A DNA stretch of 42,363 bases from Acetobacter persici JCM 25330 (lineage in GTDB: Bacteria > Pseudomonadota > Alphaproteobacteria > Acetobacterales > Acetobacteraceae): positions 1 to 42,363 of the forward strand of contig NZ_BAJW01000031.1 in assembly GCF_000613905.1 (NCBI RefSeq), read 5' to 3'. The notes beneath the pieces were generated by a model. The model ran no database searches. It had not been told where the DNA came from and was given only the letters and a program-made list of their open reading frames with translations. This document shows positions 33,833 to 42,004 of the stretch, piece by piece (positions within the stretch are counted from its first letter, which is position 1; every line of letters starts with the position of its first letter). A program made the position numbers and the translations under genes.

Positions 33833-36646
33833 GTGTCTGACGCATATAGTCGGCCCAAACGCCGCAAACGTATTTCCATTCGTTCCTGGGGAACTTTTTC
33901 TGCAGCGCTGGCTGGACTGGCGACTTCCGGCGAGGTACATGCGGCAGACAAAACGACGACAACATCGGAAACATTGACGGTAGTCGGCTCTGCGCTGTCT
34001 CAGCGCAACAATGCCAGCGCCAACCCTGTTCAGACCATTACGTCCCGGCAAATACAGAGGACGGCTTCCACAACTATTGGCGAATATCTTCAGCGTTTAC
34101 CAAGCATTGGCTCTTCTGGTACAACCAATACCCAGACAAGTGGTGGATTGGGTATGTCCTGCACTGATATCCGTAATCTCGGTGCCAGCCGCGTACTTGT
34201 GCTGATTGATGGCAAACGACAGGTTCAGTCTGCCAGTTCCTCCCAGAGCTGTGTTGATTTGAATACAATCCCCGTTGATCTGGTGGATAGTATTGAAATT
34301 CTTAAAGATGGCGGCTCGGAGTTGTATGGAGCAGATGCGGTTTCCGGCGTTATCAATATCAAACTGAAGCATAATCTGACGACAGGAGGTTTCACCGTTC
34401 GGGGTGGAATCACGGATCAGGGAGACGGCCAGACTGGTAAAATCTCCGGTCACAAGGGCTTTAATTTTGATCAGGGGCGCGGCAATATCACGCTGTTTGG
34501 GTCCTATGAAACAATTAGTCCGATCATGCAGCGTAATCGGGCATGGGCACGAGACCCTCAGGTGACTAATCCTGTCAGCGGTAAGCCTGCCTATGGCTCA
34601 TCAATTTCCACAGCAACGCGCGTTATGGACCCGGCTGGGCGTTTTAATCTCGTGCAGTCTCCGAATGGTGATTTCACTCCGTTTTCATCCGCCGACAACT
34701 ATAATTATGGCCGTGATGGTAATTTGACGAATTATCTTCAGACAGCCACGCTTCATGGTCAGGCGCATTATGACGTGACGGACTGGTTCAAGCCTTATGC
34801 GTCGATTTTCTATTCTCACAAGACAACGCAGCAGACTCAGGCCCCTTCACCGGTGACTGGGAGTATTTATCCATCCACATTGCCGAGTAGCTTTATTCTG
34901 CCGTCCGGAAACCCTTACAATATGTGGGGGCAAGATGTGAATATGTATAAGCGCATGGATGCTTTTGGGGACCGTCAGTTCGGGCAGGCCAGTGACACAT
35001 GGCAGGTGAATGCTGGTGCAAAGGGGCATATTTTTGGCGGCTGGAATTATGATGCCTCTATGGCTTACGGAGCCAGCGATATGACCCTGCGGGCGCAGAA
35101 TGTTGTGAATTATAATCACATGATGCAGGAAATGGGTGTGCGCCAGCTTACGCCTGGCGACGCACATAGTGCAGTGGTTTATGATTCGTCAGTCTGTGCA
35201 GCATCCAGCGGCTGCGTGTTGCAAAACCCGTTTGCGCCATGGTCACAAAAGGCTGTTGATTACGCATCTGCGACCATTTCCAATCATACATCCTATCAGT
35301 TGCGTGATTTCAATTTTCGCGTGCATAATAACCATCTGGTGCATATGCCATACGCTCATGGTGGGGATGTGGGGCTGGCATTTGGTGTCGAGCACCGGAG
35401 TGAGCAACTCAGCTTCACACCTGATCCCTTGAGCAACGCTGGTGATATTGCTGCGGCAAACGGAAGTGCCTCAGCGACGGGTGGCGGCTTTAATACAACA
35501 GAAGTCTATGGTGAACTGAACGTTCCGTTCCTGCGTAATGCGTTTATGGCGAAAGATCTCTCTGTAGATGCACAAGGGCGGTGGTCGCGCTACAATACAT
35601 TTGGAAGTACGCAGATATGGAAAACAGGTATCAACTGGGCTCCTGTTGATGACATCCGCTTTCGGGCTACGCTAGGGACATCATTCCGGCAGCCTAATGT
35701 TTATGAACTTTATGGTGGCCGAACGTTATCCTACCAGTCAGCGCATGATCCCTGTGCGCAGGTATCGTCCTATGGTGCTCTGAGCGGGAATGTTGCAGCG
35801 AATTGTGCGCTGCAGGGGATCAATACGGCTAGCTTTGTGGATGCTAACGCGGGTAAAATTCCTACGATTTCAGGTGGCAACCCAAATTTGCAGCCGGAAA
35901 CAGGGCGTACATGGACGGTTGGAACCGTCATTACTCCCCGTTTTGCCCCTCATCTCAACGTTTCCGTAGAATACTGGCATTATACAATCAACCACACAAT
36001 CAGTGCGCTGTTGCCGCAATACGTGCTTGACGAGTGTTATACAGGCGCCGATCCATCCTATTGCAGCGACGTTTCCCAGCGTACGACAGGGAATCAGATC
36101 TCGACCGTGCAAACGCTTTATCAAAACCTCGGAACACTCCGAGAAGACGGTCTGGATTTTGATCTGAGTTATAATATTCATCTCTTCGGGAAAAACTACC
36201 TTTCTCTGTCAAATAATTATCAGCAGGTTTTTGGTTATAATCAGCAGAACGAGCCAAATGGAAAATTTTATAATTATACAGACCGTATGTTCAACCAGAC
36301 TGGTTCCGGTATCCCGCGTATTCGTGACTATGCGACCGCAACCTGGAGCCATGGTAATGTCGCTCTTACCTATATGATGAGTTACACGAGCGGCATGGTA
36401 TGGAACAACGGTACAACGGATCTGACAGCGAAAACTGCCGGACAATATCGCACGCCGGGCATATTTGCTCATGACCTGACCCTGACATACACACTGCCAC
36501 ACTGGACGATCGAGGTCGGCGTCAACAACCTGCTTGATAAAAAACCGCCTTTTGTTCTGGATTCCTATTTTAATACGGCAGCGGCTCTTTATGGTGAAGA
36601 AATGATGGGGCGCTATGTTTTTGTTCAGGTAGGCTCAGTCTTCTGA
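33833..36646 (+). CDS. TonB-dependent outer-membrane receptor
   Basis: A 937-residue intact receptor from a GTG with GGGGGAAACGGA upstream. The basic N-terminus is followed by a hydrophobic signal segment and an AxA cleavage site near GEVHAADK. The TonB-box-like region SETLTVVGSALSQ (about 43-55) precedes the plug, which has TIGEYLQRLPSIG, then NLGASRVLVLIDGKRQV, and VDSIEILKDGGSELYGADAV, then SGVINI. The barrel ends LYGEEMMGRYVFVQVGSVF with a terminal Phe. Two cysteine pairs in extracellular-loop-like segments (YDSSVCAASSGCVLQN; VLDECYTGADPSYCSDV) may form disulfides. It is the first gene of a plus-strand unit with DUF969, DUF979 and DUF2891, and probably brings their substrate across the outer membrane. 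Confidence 0.9.
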   Translation: MSDAYSRPKRRKRISIRSWGTFSAALAGLATSGEVHAADKTTTTSETLTVVGSALSQRNNASANPVQTITSRQIQRTASTTIGEYLQRLPSIGSSGTTNTQTSGGLGMSCTDIRNLGASRVLVLIDGKRQVQSASSSQSCVDLNTIPVDLVDSIEILKDGGSELYGADAVSGVINIKLKHNLTTGGFTVRGGITDQGDGQTGKISGHKGFNFDQGRGNITLFGSYETISPIMQRNRAWARDPQVTNPVSGKPAYGSSISTATRVMDPAGRFNLVQSPNGDFTPFSSADNYNYGRDGNLTNYLQTATLHGQAHYDVTDWFKPYASIFYSHKTTQQTQAPSPVTGSIYPSTLPSSFILPSGNPYNMWGQDVNMYKRMDAFGDRQFGQASDTWQVNAGAKGHIFGGWNYDASMAYGASDMTLRAQNVVNYNHMMQEMGVRQLTPGDAHSAVVYDSSVCAASSGCVLQNPFAPWSQKAVDYASATISNHTSYQLRDFNFRVHNNHLVHMPYAHGGDVGLAFGVEHRSEQLSFTPDPLSNAGDIAAANGSASATGGGFNTTEVYGELNVPFLRNAFMAKDLSVDAQGRWSRYNTFGSTQIWKTGINWAPVDDIRFRATLGTSFRQPNVYELYGGRTLSYQSAHDPCAQVSSYGALSGNVAANCALQGINTASFVDANAGKIPTISGGNPNLQPETGRTWTVGTVITPRFAPHLNVSVEYWHYTINHTISALLPQYVLDECYTGADPSYCSDVSQRTTGNQISTVQTLYQNLGTLREDGLDFDLSYNIHLFGKNYLSLSNNYQQVFGYNQQNEPNGKFYNYTDRMFNQTGSGIPRIRDYATATWSHGNVALTYMMSYTSGMVWNNGTTDLTAKTAGQYRTPGIFAHDLTLTYTLPHWTIEVGVNNLLDKKPPFVLDSYFNTAAALYGEEMMGRYVFVQVGSVF

Positions 36647-36694
36647 GCTTCTGGACGTTCTCTTCGGACATTAGATAAAAGGAAAACGGGCATT

Positions 36695-37372
36695 ATGGTT
36701 GATCACGGTTCCTGGATGACACTGCTGGGTCTTGGAGTGATCATCGGCGGCGTGATCTTACGCATGAATATCCTGTTTGTCGTGGTGGCGAGTTCACTGA
36801 TAACGCCGCTTCTAGCTGGTAAAACACCCTATGAGGCAGTTGCGATGCTAGGGCATTATGCAACCTCAGCCCGCTATATCAGCGTTATGTGGACAATTCT
36901 TCCGCTTATCGGAGTGTTGGAATGGGCGGGTCTTGCGGATGCTGCCCGGGGTCTGGTCTCCCGCCTGACCCTTAAGACGCCGGGGCATGTTTTACAGGGA
37001 TATTTTATTCTACGTCAGATTTCCGCGGCGTTAGGACTGACGTCTCTCGGAGGGCAGGTTCAGATGGTGCGACCACTGATTGCTCCAATGGCAGAGGAGG
37101 CCGGACGGCATATAACAAACGGGACCCTGACGGAAGAAGAGAGAGAGCGGTTGCGCGCTGCGGCGGCCGCTACGGACAATGTTGCTGGCTTTTTCGGCGA
37201 GGATATTTTTCTGGCTGTCGCCTCAATTCTGCTGATGCAGGCCGTGCTTGAGGCAAATAATGTTCAGGTCTTGCCCTGGCAGCTTTCTGTTTGGGCTATC
37301 CCGTCAGCAGCCATGGCTCTGGCTGTTTCATGGCTATGTTTCCGAAAGATTGATCGTAGTCTGAGGCGCTGA
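36695..37372 (+). CDS. DUF969 family membrane protein
   Basis: A 225-residue inner-membrane protein with several hydrophobic helices. LGLGVIIGGVILRMNILFVV opens it, and LPLIGVLEWAGLADAARGLV and then ISAALGLTSLGGQVQMVRPL, followed by IAPMAEEAG, are the DUF969 motifs. DUF969 and DUF979 proteins nearly always occur as a pair and are often next to pyroglutamyl-peptidase or 5-oxoprolinase genes, so a two-component 5-oxoproline or related permease is suspected in the family. AAAGGA precedes the ATG. It lies four bases before the DUF979 gene. Confidence 0.85.
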   Translation: MVDHGSWMTLLGLGVIIGGVILRMNILFVVVASSLITPLLAGKTPYEAVAMLGHYATSARYISVMWTILPLIGVLEWAGLADAARGLVSRLTLKTPGHVLQGYFILRQISAALGLTSLGGQVQMVRPLIAPMAEEAGRHITNGTLTEEERERLRAAAAATDNVAGFFGEDIFLAVASILLMQAVLEANNVQVLPWQLSVWAIPSAAMALAVSWLCFRKIDRSLRR

Positions 37373-37376
37373 CAGC

Positions 37377-38369
37377 ATGATAGGGATGGAAATAATCTAT
37401 GCGGCGCTGGGGCTGTTCTTTTTTTACACGGCATACAGCGCGCTTCGGCGTGGAGCAGGGCAGGGTGCTGCACTGGCTGGTTTTTGGGGACTGTACGGCC
37501 TGCACTTTATCGCCGGTTCAGTCTTTAATGATTTTTCTAACGGCCTGATCATTATTGGCATGACTTTTCTGGCGCTGTGCATGCGCAGCCGCTCCTTGAT
37601 GCCTACAGTTGTTGAGACGCTACCATTGAGCGGTTCCGTGCTTGCAGGAGGAGAAGATGGGGCGAAAAAGAGTATGGTGCGCCTTCTGCTGCCTTTGCTG
37701 GTTGTTCCACTTGTGGCGGTGCTCTTTGTTCTTGCCGCTCCATGGATGCACTGGCACGGACGTTCGTTAATTGACCCCAAGCGAGCTAACCAGATCGGTT
37801 ATGTACTGGCAACGTTGGCAGGCCTCGTGGTTGCATGGTGGCGATTGCGTCCTCCTGCCGGGCTTCCTTTTGCATCGGGAAGTGCTCTGGTCTGTCGGGT
37901 GGGCTGGCCACTGGTTCTGCCACAGATTCTGGCGACCCTTGGAGGCGTCTATATGGCTGCTGGCGTTAACCAACAGCTTGGGGTTTTACTGACAATCATT
38001 CTGCCACCCGGGAACGAGCTGGCGGCGGTGCTGGGATATACAACAGGCATGATGCTGGTGTCAGCGCTGGTTGGAAACGCTTTCGCAGCGTTCCCTATTC
38101 TTTTTGGTGCGCTGGGCCTACCGGTTCTTGTCCAGAGTTTTGGTCTGTCTCCGGCGCCTGTCGCTGCCATTGGCATGTTATGCGGTTTTAGTGGTACGCT
38201 TCTGACCCCCATGGCGGTCAATTTCAATATCGTTCCGGTTTCTCTGCTTGGGCTTCAGGATCGTTTTGCCGTGATCCGCGCTCAAATTCCGGCAGCATTT
38301 TTCGTGTTCGCAGGGAATACTTTGCTGCTTTATGTGCTCACATTCTTTGAAGGACATTCATCGCCATGA
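37377..38369 (+). CDS. DUF979 family membrane protein
   Basis: A 330-residue inner-membrane protein with about nine to ten hydrophobic segments. Recognised from GLYGLHFIAGSVFNDFSNGL, APWMHWHGRSLIDPKRANQI and GVNQQLGVLLTIILPPGNEL, the conserved DUF979 stretches, and the near-terminal CGFSGTLLTPMAVNFNIVPV. Paired with DUF969, from which it is separated by only four bases, and overlapping the DUF2891 gene by four bases, it is probably the second half of a transporter. The substrate is inferred from the adjacent 5-oxoprolinase operon. Confidence 0.87.
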   Translation: MIGMEIIYAALGLFFFYTAYSALRRGAGQGAALAGFWGLYGLHFIAGSVFNDFSNGLIIIGMTFLALCMRSRSLMPTVVETLPLSGSVLAGGEDGAKKSMVRLLLPLLVVPLVAVLFVLAAPWMHWHGRSLIDPKRANQIGYVLATLAGLVVAWWRLRPPAGLPFASGSALVCRVGWPLVLPQILATLGGVYMAAGVNQQLGVLLTIILPPGNELAAVLGYTTGMMLVSALVGNAFAAFPILFGALGLPVLVQSFGLSPAPVAAIGMLCGFSGTLLTPMAVNFNIVPVSLLGLQDRFAVIRAQIPAAFFVFAGNTLLLYVLTFFEGHSSP

Positions 38370-39367
38370 CGTTCGACCAAACGATGGCTGACCGTTTTGC
38401 ACGGATCGCACTGGGCCATGTTAGCCGTCCATTTCCTTATTTTCCTAGCCACTGCATACTGAATGAGGAAGATTGGCCATTACCGCAGGAGAGCCATCCT
38501 ATATTTTATGGCAGTTTTGACTGGCATTCCTGTGTTCATGGTTATTGGATGCTTGCAACCCTTATAAAAAGTTTTCCAGGTATTGAGGCGAAAGACGATA
38601 TTATCGCTTTGTTTCGCAAGAGTGTTACCACAAAAAATGTTGAGATTGAACAGTCTTATTTTGAAAATCCTTTGCGCCGTAGCTTCGAACGTCCCTACGG
38701 GTGGGGCTGGCTGCTTAAGCTCGTCACGGAACTCCATGCGCATCCTTATCTTTCCGAATTCGCGGATGTTCTAGCCCCATTGGCAGAAAAAATAGCAGTT
38801 CTTTATCGGGATTTTCTGCCATTGGCGGCCTATCCCATCCGCGTGGGTACGCATTTTAATAGTGCTTTCAGTCTGCGGCTTACACTTGATTATGCAGAGA
38901 CTTTTCAGGATGAAGAACTGGCTCGACTGGTACGTGATCGTGCCAATGACTGGTTTGGGAACGATGAAGCATGTCAGGCATGGGAACCGTGCGGAGATGA
39001 ATTCCTGTCACCCGCGTTGATGGAAGCCGCTTTAATGGCGCGAGTGCTGGATAGCACTGCATTTCAGGACTGGTTTGGTCGTTTTCTTCCGCTAATTATG
39101 GAGGGAAAACCCGTAACACTTTTCACACCCGCGATGGTCAGCACGCGTGCCGACGGCAAGATCGCGCATCTTGATGGGCTTAATCTCAGCCGTGTCTGGT
39201 GTTGGCGTGAGATTCTGGCTGCTCTTCGTCCTGATGAGGCTTTCAAGGCACTGATTGAACGGTCATGTAATGCACATCTTGATGCGAGTTTGCCGCATAT
39301 CGTTGGTGATTACATGGGTGAGCACTGGCTCGCTACATTTGCTGTACTGGCTCTTCGTGGCGCTTGA
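38366..39367 (+). CDS. DUF2891 family protein
   Basis: A 333-residue soluble protein. Conserved segments are HPIFYGSFDWHSCVHGYWML, FERPYGWGWLLKLVTELHAH and PIRVGTHFNSAFSLRLTLDY, then DGDEFLSP-like ACQAWEPCGDEFLSPALMEA and HLDGLNLSRVWCWREILAAL. The alpha-helical pattern with aromatic and acidic residues resembles an (alpha/alpha)-toroid fold, as in glycoside or uronate-processing enzymes, but function is unknown. ATGA overlap with the DUF979 gene shows tight coupling. Its presence in a pyroglutamate-type transport unit suggests an enzyme acting on the imported compound. Confidence 0.85.
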   Translation: MTFDQTMADRFARIALGHVSRPFPYFPSHCILNEEDWPLPQESHPIFYGSFDWHSCVHGYWMLATLIKSFPGIEAKDDIIALFRKSVTTKNVEIEQSYFENPLRRSFERPYGWGWLLKLVTELHAHPYLSEFADVLAPLAEKIAVLYRDFLPLAAYPIRVGTHFNSAFSLRLTLDYAETFQDEELARLVRDRANDWFGNDEACQAWEPCGDEFLSPALMEAALMARVLDSTAFQDWFGRFLPLIMEGKPVTLFTPAMVSTRADGKIAHLDGLNLSRVWCWREILAALRPDEAFKALIERSCNAHLDASLPHIVGDYMGEHWLATFAVLALRGA

Positions 39368-39758
39368 ATGGGAACGAACATAGAGCGATGAGAGAAAACG
39401 TCCTTGGGTGAATAATCGAGCAATTGGAAAAATTTCGATTGCTCCCACATCCAATGGACTACGGCGCGCGTCAGGTGAAATCTCAAAATAATATATTTAG
39501 GGTGTTTTTGGTAATTTTTATAATATGAAAATTATTTTCTTAAAATATAGAAATTAATTCTCATAAGAATCAACAGTCCATCCATTCTTAACACGTCTGA
39601 AAATTGGTGATGAAAAGCAACTCAGGATTGGAAACGGAAAACGATTTTTCCAGCGGTTGCTTTGCGTCATAACACATAGAGTTGCATGCAGCGCGACGCC
39701 AGCCGCTGTGAGAATATCCCTCCCAGCGGAGAGAAGTTCCTGTGCTGATAACATCATC
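39368..39758. other. Intergenic stretch with hairpin and an unassigned minus-strand tail
   Basis: GAGCAAT at 39418-39424 pairs with ATTGCTC at 39438-39444, a weak hairpin 50 bases after DUF2891 that may end the operon. Next is a very AT-rich segment (about 39480-39570). On the minus strand, 39758 to 39554 reads SAQELLSAGRDILTAAGVAL ending in GWTVDSYEN and a stop; it may be the 3' end of a gene cut by the IS66 insertion. It is not recognised. Confidence 0.35.
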
Positions 39759-40280
39759 GTAAGCATCCCGAGAGAGCCGCGAGCGTAATCAGGCTTCGAT
39801 GGTCTTATTGCTCTGGTGAAGGGTTTTCCAGTGCCATGGCAGGAGTTCATGGAGACGTAGATTTGGCATATCGTTGATACGGGCGAGGACATTTGCGAGC
39901 CATGCTTTGGGATCGACAAGGTTCAGACGGGCGGTGACGATCAGGGAATACATGGCAACAGTGCGTTCTCCGCCCCGGTCTGACCGGGCGAATAACTAGG
40001 GGCTTTTCTGCCGAGGGCTATCCCACCGAGCGCACGCTCTGCGGCGTTATTTGTGAGACAGATGCATCCATCATGTAGAAACCATGTGAACATGTCGGAC
40101 CGTCTGAGAAAATAGCTCATGGCCTGTGAAATGGGATTTTTTGACGACATGCATTGGCACGTGTCACGCATCTACATGAACAGGTCCTCTACTATGGGAG
40201 TACTTCTTTCCTGACGGACCACGAGCCGATGCTGGGCTGGGGTACCGTTTATCACACGTTCAGTCTCGAAGATGGCGTCG
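39759..40280 (-). pseudogene. IS66-family transposase (TnpC) 3' remnant
   Basis: The minus strand from about 40280 reads WIDAIFETERVINGTPAQHR, then LVVRQERSTPIVEDLFM, a TAG, then MRDTCQCMSSKNPISQAM, and FLHDGCICLTNNAAERALGG followed by IALGRKAP. A 1-base frameshift near 39990-40000 follows, after which LFARSDRGGERTVAMYSLIV and LRLHELLPWHW complete the IS66 TnpC C-terminus, with the stop at 39789. NNAAERAL carries the catalytic Glu region. GTAAGCATCCCG at 39759-39770 matches the usual IS66 terminal GTAAGC. The N-terminal two thirds are missing, replaced at about 40280 by Fic sequence. Stop and frameshift make it dead. Confidence 0.8.
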
Positions 40281-40281
40281 A

Positions 40282-40872
40282 TCCATCGCCCGGCGACTGG
40301 GTATGGATATTGGCGCGCTGGCGCCAGTGAATCGGGATGTCGAAGGCGTCGTGGAGATGATGTTGGATGCAACCCGGTATTACACTGAGCCTTTGATCGA
40401 AGAAAGCTGTTCGCCGGGCATGCGTTTTTGTTTCCGACTGGCAGGAACGGCATGGCAAGCATTCTGATGGGAGAGTGGCGTGAGACAGAACCGGCCCGAT
40501 GCAGGTTGTGTCTGGCCCTGTCGGACGGGAGAATGTCCATTATGAGGCGCCGGCCGACAGCAAGGTTCCCGCGGAGATGCAGGCCTTTCTCGACTGGTGC
40601 AATGCCGGGCAGGCACTGGACCCTGTGCTGAAGGCAGCCATCGCACATTTGTGGTTTATCACCATTCATTCGTTCGAGGACGGAAACGGGCGCATGGCCC
40701 GGGCCATCGGCGACCTCGTGCTTGCACGTTCGGAACAGACAGACCAGAGGTTCTACAGCCCGTCGACCCAGATCCGTCAGGAGAGAAAGGATTACTACGC
40801 AATCCTTGAGGCCACCCAGAAGGGGGATATGAACATCACGCCTTGGTTGCGCTGGTTTCTGGGGGCTCTAGC
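40282..40872 (+). pseudogene. Fic-domain protein remnant, truncated and frameshifted
   Basis: In three successive frames the plus strand gives SIARRLGMDIGALAPVNRDV then EGVVEMMLDATRYYTEPL, next FAGHAFLFPTGRNGMASILM, and last MQVVSGPVGRENVHYEAPAD. The Fic motif itself, HSFEDGNGRMARAIGDL, is complete at about 40669-40720, and the C-terminal ITPWLRWFLGAL follows. Fic proteins transfer AMP or similar groups to target proteins, and many belong to toxin-antitoxin pairs or are standalone regulators. The N-terminal part is replaced by an IS66 remnant at about 40280. Two frameshifts lie near 40405 and 40498. The 3' end is interrupted by the IS481 insertion at 40872. No function can be expected. Confidence 0.8.
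40867..40872. repeat. 6-bp target-site duplication of the IS481 element, left copy
   Basis: TCTAGC here is repeated exactly at 41955-41960, immediately outside the two inverted repeats, marking a transposition event into the Fic remnant. Confidence 0.85.
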
Positions 40873-41954
40873 TGTCAGGTTGTGAGACGTCATTGGGATG
40901 ATGTAGGGTGGGCGATACCGCGTTACGCTCCATGGTTTTCTTCCGTTTGCAGGGAGACCGACTGATGCTTCGGATCCATCCACAGGCACGCACGACACCG
41001 GCCGTCCGGGCTGACATAGCCCGCTCGTCAGAGCCGACGTCCGTTCTGGCCAGACGTTACGGGATCAGCGATGAGACGGTCCGCAAGTGGCGCAGGCGTG
41101 GTTCAGACGCCTGTCAGGACCGCAGCAGCCGTCCCGGGAGACTGGCCTGGAAAGCCTCGGAAGAGGAGCGTGCCATTGTCTGTCAGCTCCGGCGTTCTAC
41201 CTGTTTTGGCCTGGATGACCTGACCTTTGTCGTGCGGCATTTCCTGCCGCATCTGAAGCGCGACAATATCTGGCGTATTCTGAAAGCTACCGGATTGAGC
41301 AGGTTGCCTCCTGCTCCAAAAGTGGGACCTGTTCGTGGACAGGGAACGTTCCGGAACTACGATCCCGGTTATGTTCATATCGATGTGAAACATCTGCCAA
41401 AATTGCAGACAGCAGATGGAGACCGGCGGAAACGTTTTCTGTATGTGGCCATCGATCGATGTTCCCGTTCGGTACATCTGGCCGTCTATGACGCGGAAAA
41501 TTCTGACAATGCTGTCAATTTCCTCAAAGCCGTCAAATCGGCCTTTCCTTTCCGGATCACCCATATCCTGACCGATCGTGCTCCTGCTTTACAGCGGACG
41601 CCTTCGAAAAAGCCTGTCGTGACATGGGGATCGACCGACGCAGGACGAAAGCTTATTCGCCACAGACTAATGGTATGGTGGAACGCTTCAATGGCCGTGT
41701 GGCGACAGAGGTGCTGCAGGTTTGCGTCTCAAGCCATAAGGATCTAGAAATCCTGCTCAGGGGCTTCTGTTTCGCTTACAATCATCGCCCGCAGCACGTT
41801 CTGGGCGGCATAACGCCTGCCCAATGCTTCACGTCGTGGCTGGAAAAACATCCCACCTCCCGTAATGCCGACCACATCAAACCAGACAGTCGTGACATCA
41901 TGAAGCAGGTCGATGAAATCCTCTATTATGCCAATGACGTCTCACAACCTGACA
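40873..41954 (+). mobile_element. IS481-family element, 1082 bp
   Basis: It is bounded by a perfect 24-bp inverted repeat: 40873-40896 (tgtcaggttgtgagacgtca then ttgg) and 41931-41954. TCTAGC flanks both sides as a target duplication. It contains one IS481/integrase-type transposase gene, whose stop codon overlaps the right duplication. The perfect ends and intact duplication suggest a recent insertion relative to the other IS remnants here. Confidence 0.9.
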
Positions 41955-41959
41955 TCTAG
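40965..41959 (+). pseudogene. IS481-family transposase, 1-nt frameshift
   Basis: The ATG at 40965 follows AGGGAGA. An N-terminal helix-turn-helix (SSEPTSVLARRYGISDETVR then KWRRRG) is followed by the rve integrase core: GYVHIDVKHLPKLQ holds the first Asp and YVAIDRCSRSVHLAVYD the family strand. THILTDR is interrupted at about 41580, where CGTG-CTCC needs one more G to read RGSCFTADAFEKACRDMGID. The second frame then has RTKAYSPQTNGMVERFNGRV with the catalytic Glu, and ends GGITPAQCF to the stop at 41959. With one base restored the transposase would be complete, so this is a very recent lesion or a sequencing error. Confidence 0.88.
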
Positions 41960-41960
41960 C

Positions 41961-42004
41961 ACTACAGTTGCATTTTGTGTTGAGTTCTGAATCTATGGGT
42001 AACC
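41961..42004 (+). other. Short spacer, probable left end of the IS701-type element
   Basis: Forty-four bases between the IS481 target duplication and the IS701-type gene. ACAGTTGCATTTTGTGTTG is possibly the IS701 terminal repeat, but its mate lies outside the window. Confidence 0.3.

Noticed and set aside
40172-40669. A 165-codon minus-strand frame
   Set aside because: Only its last part is real (IS66 transposase); the rest is the antisense of the Fic remnant.
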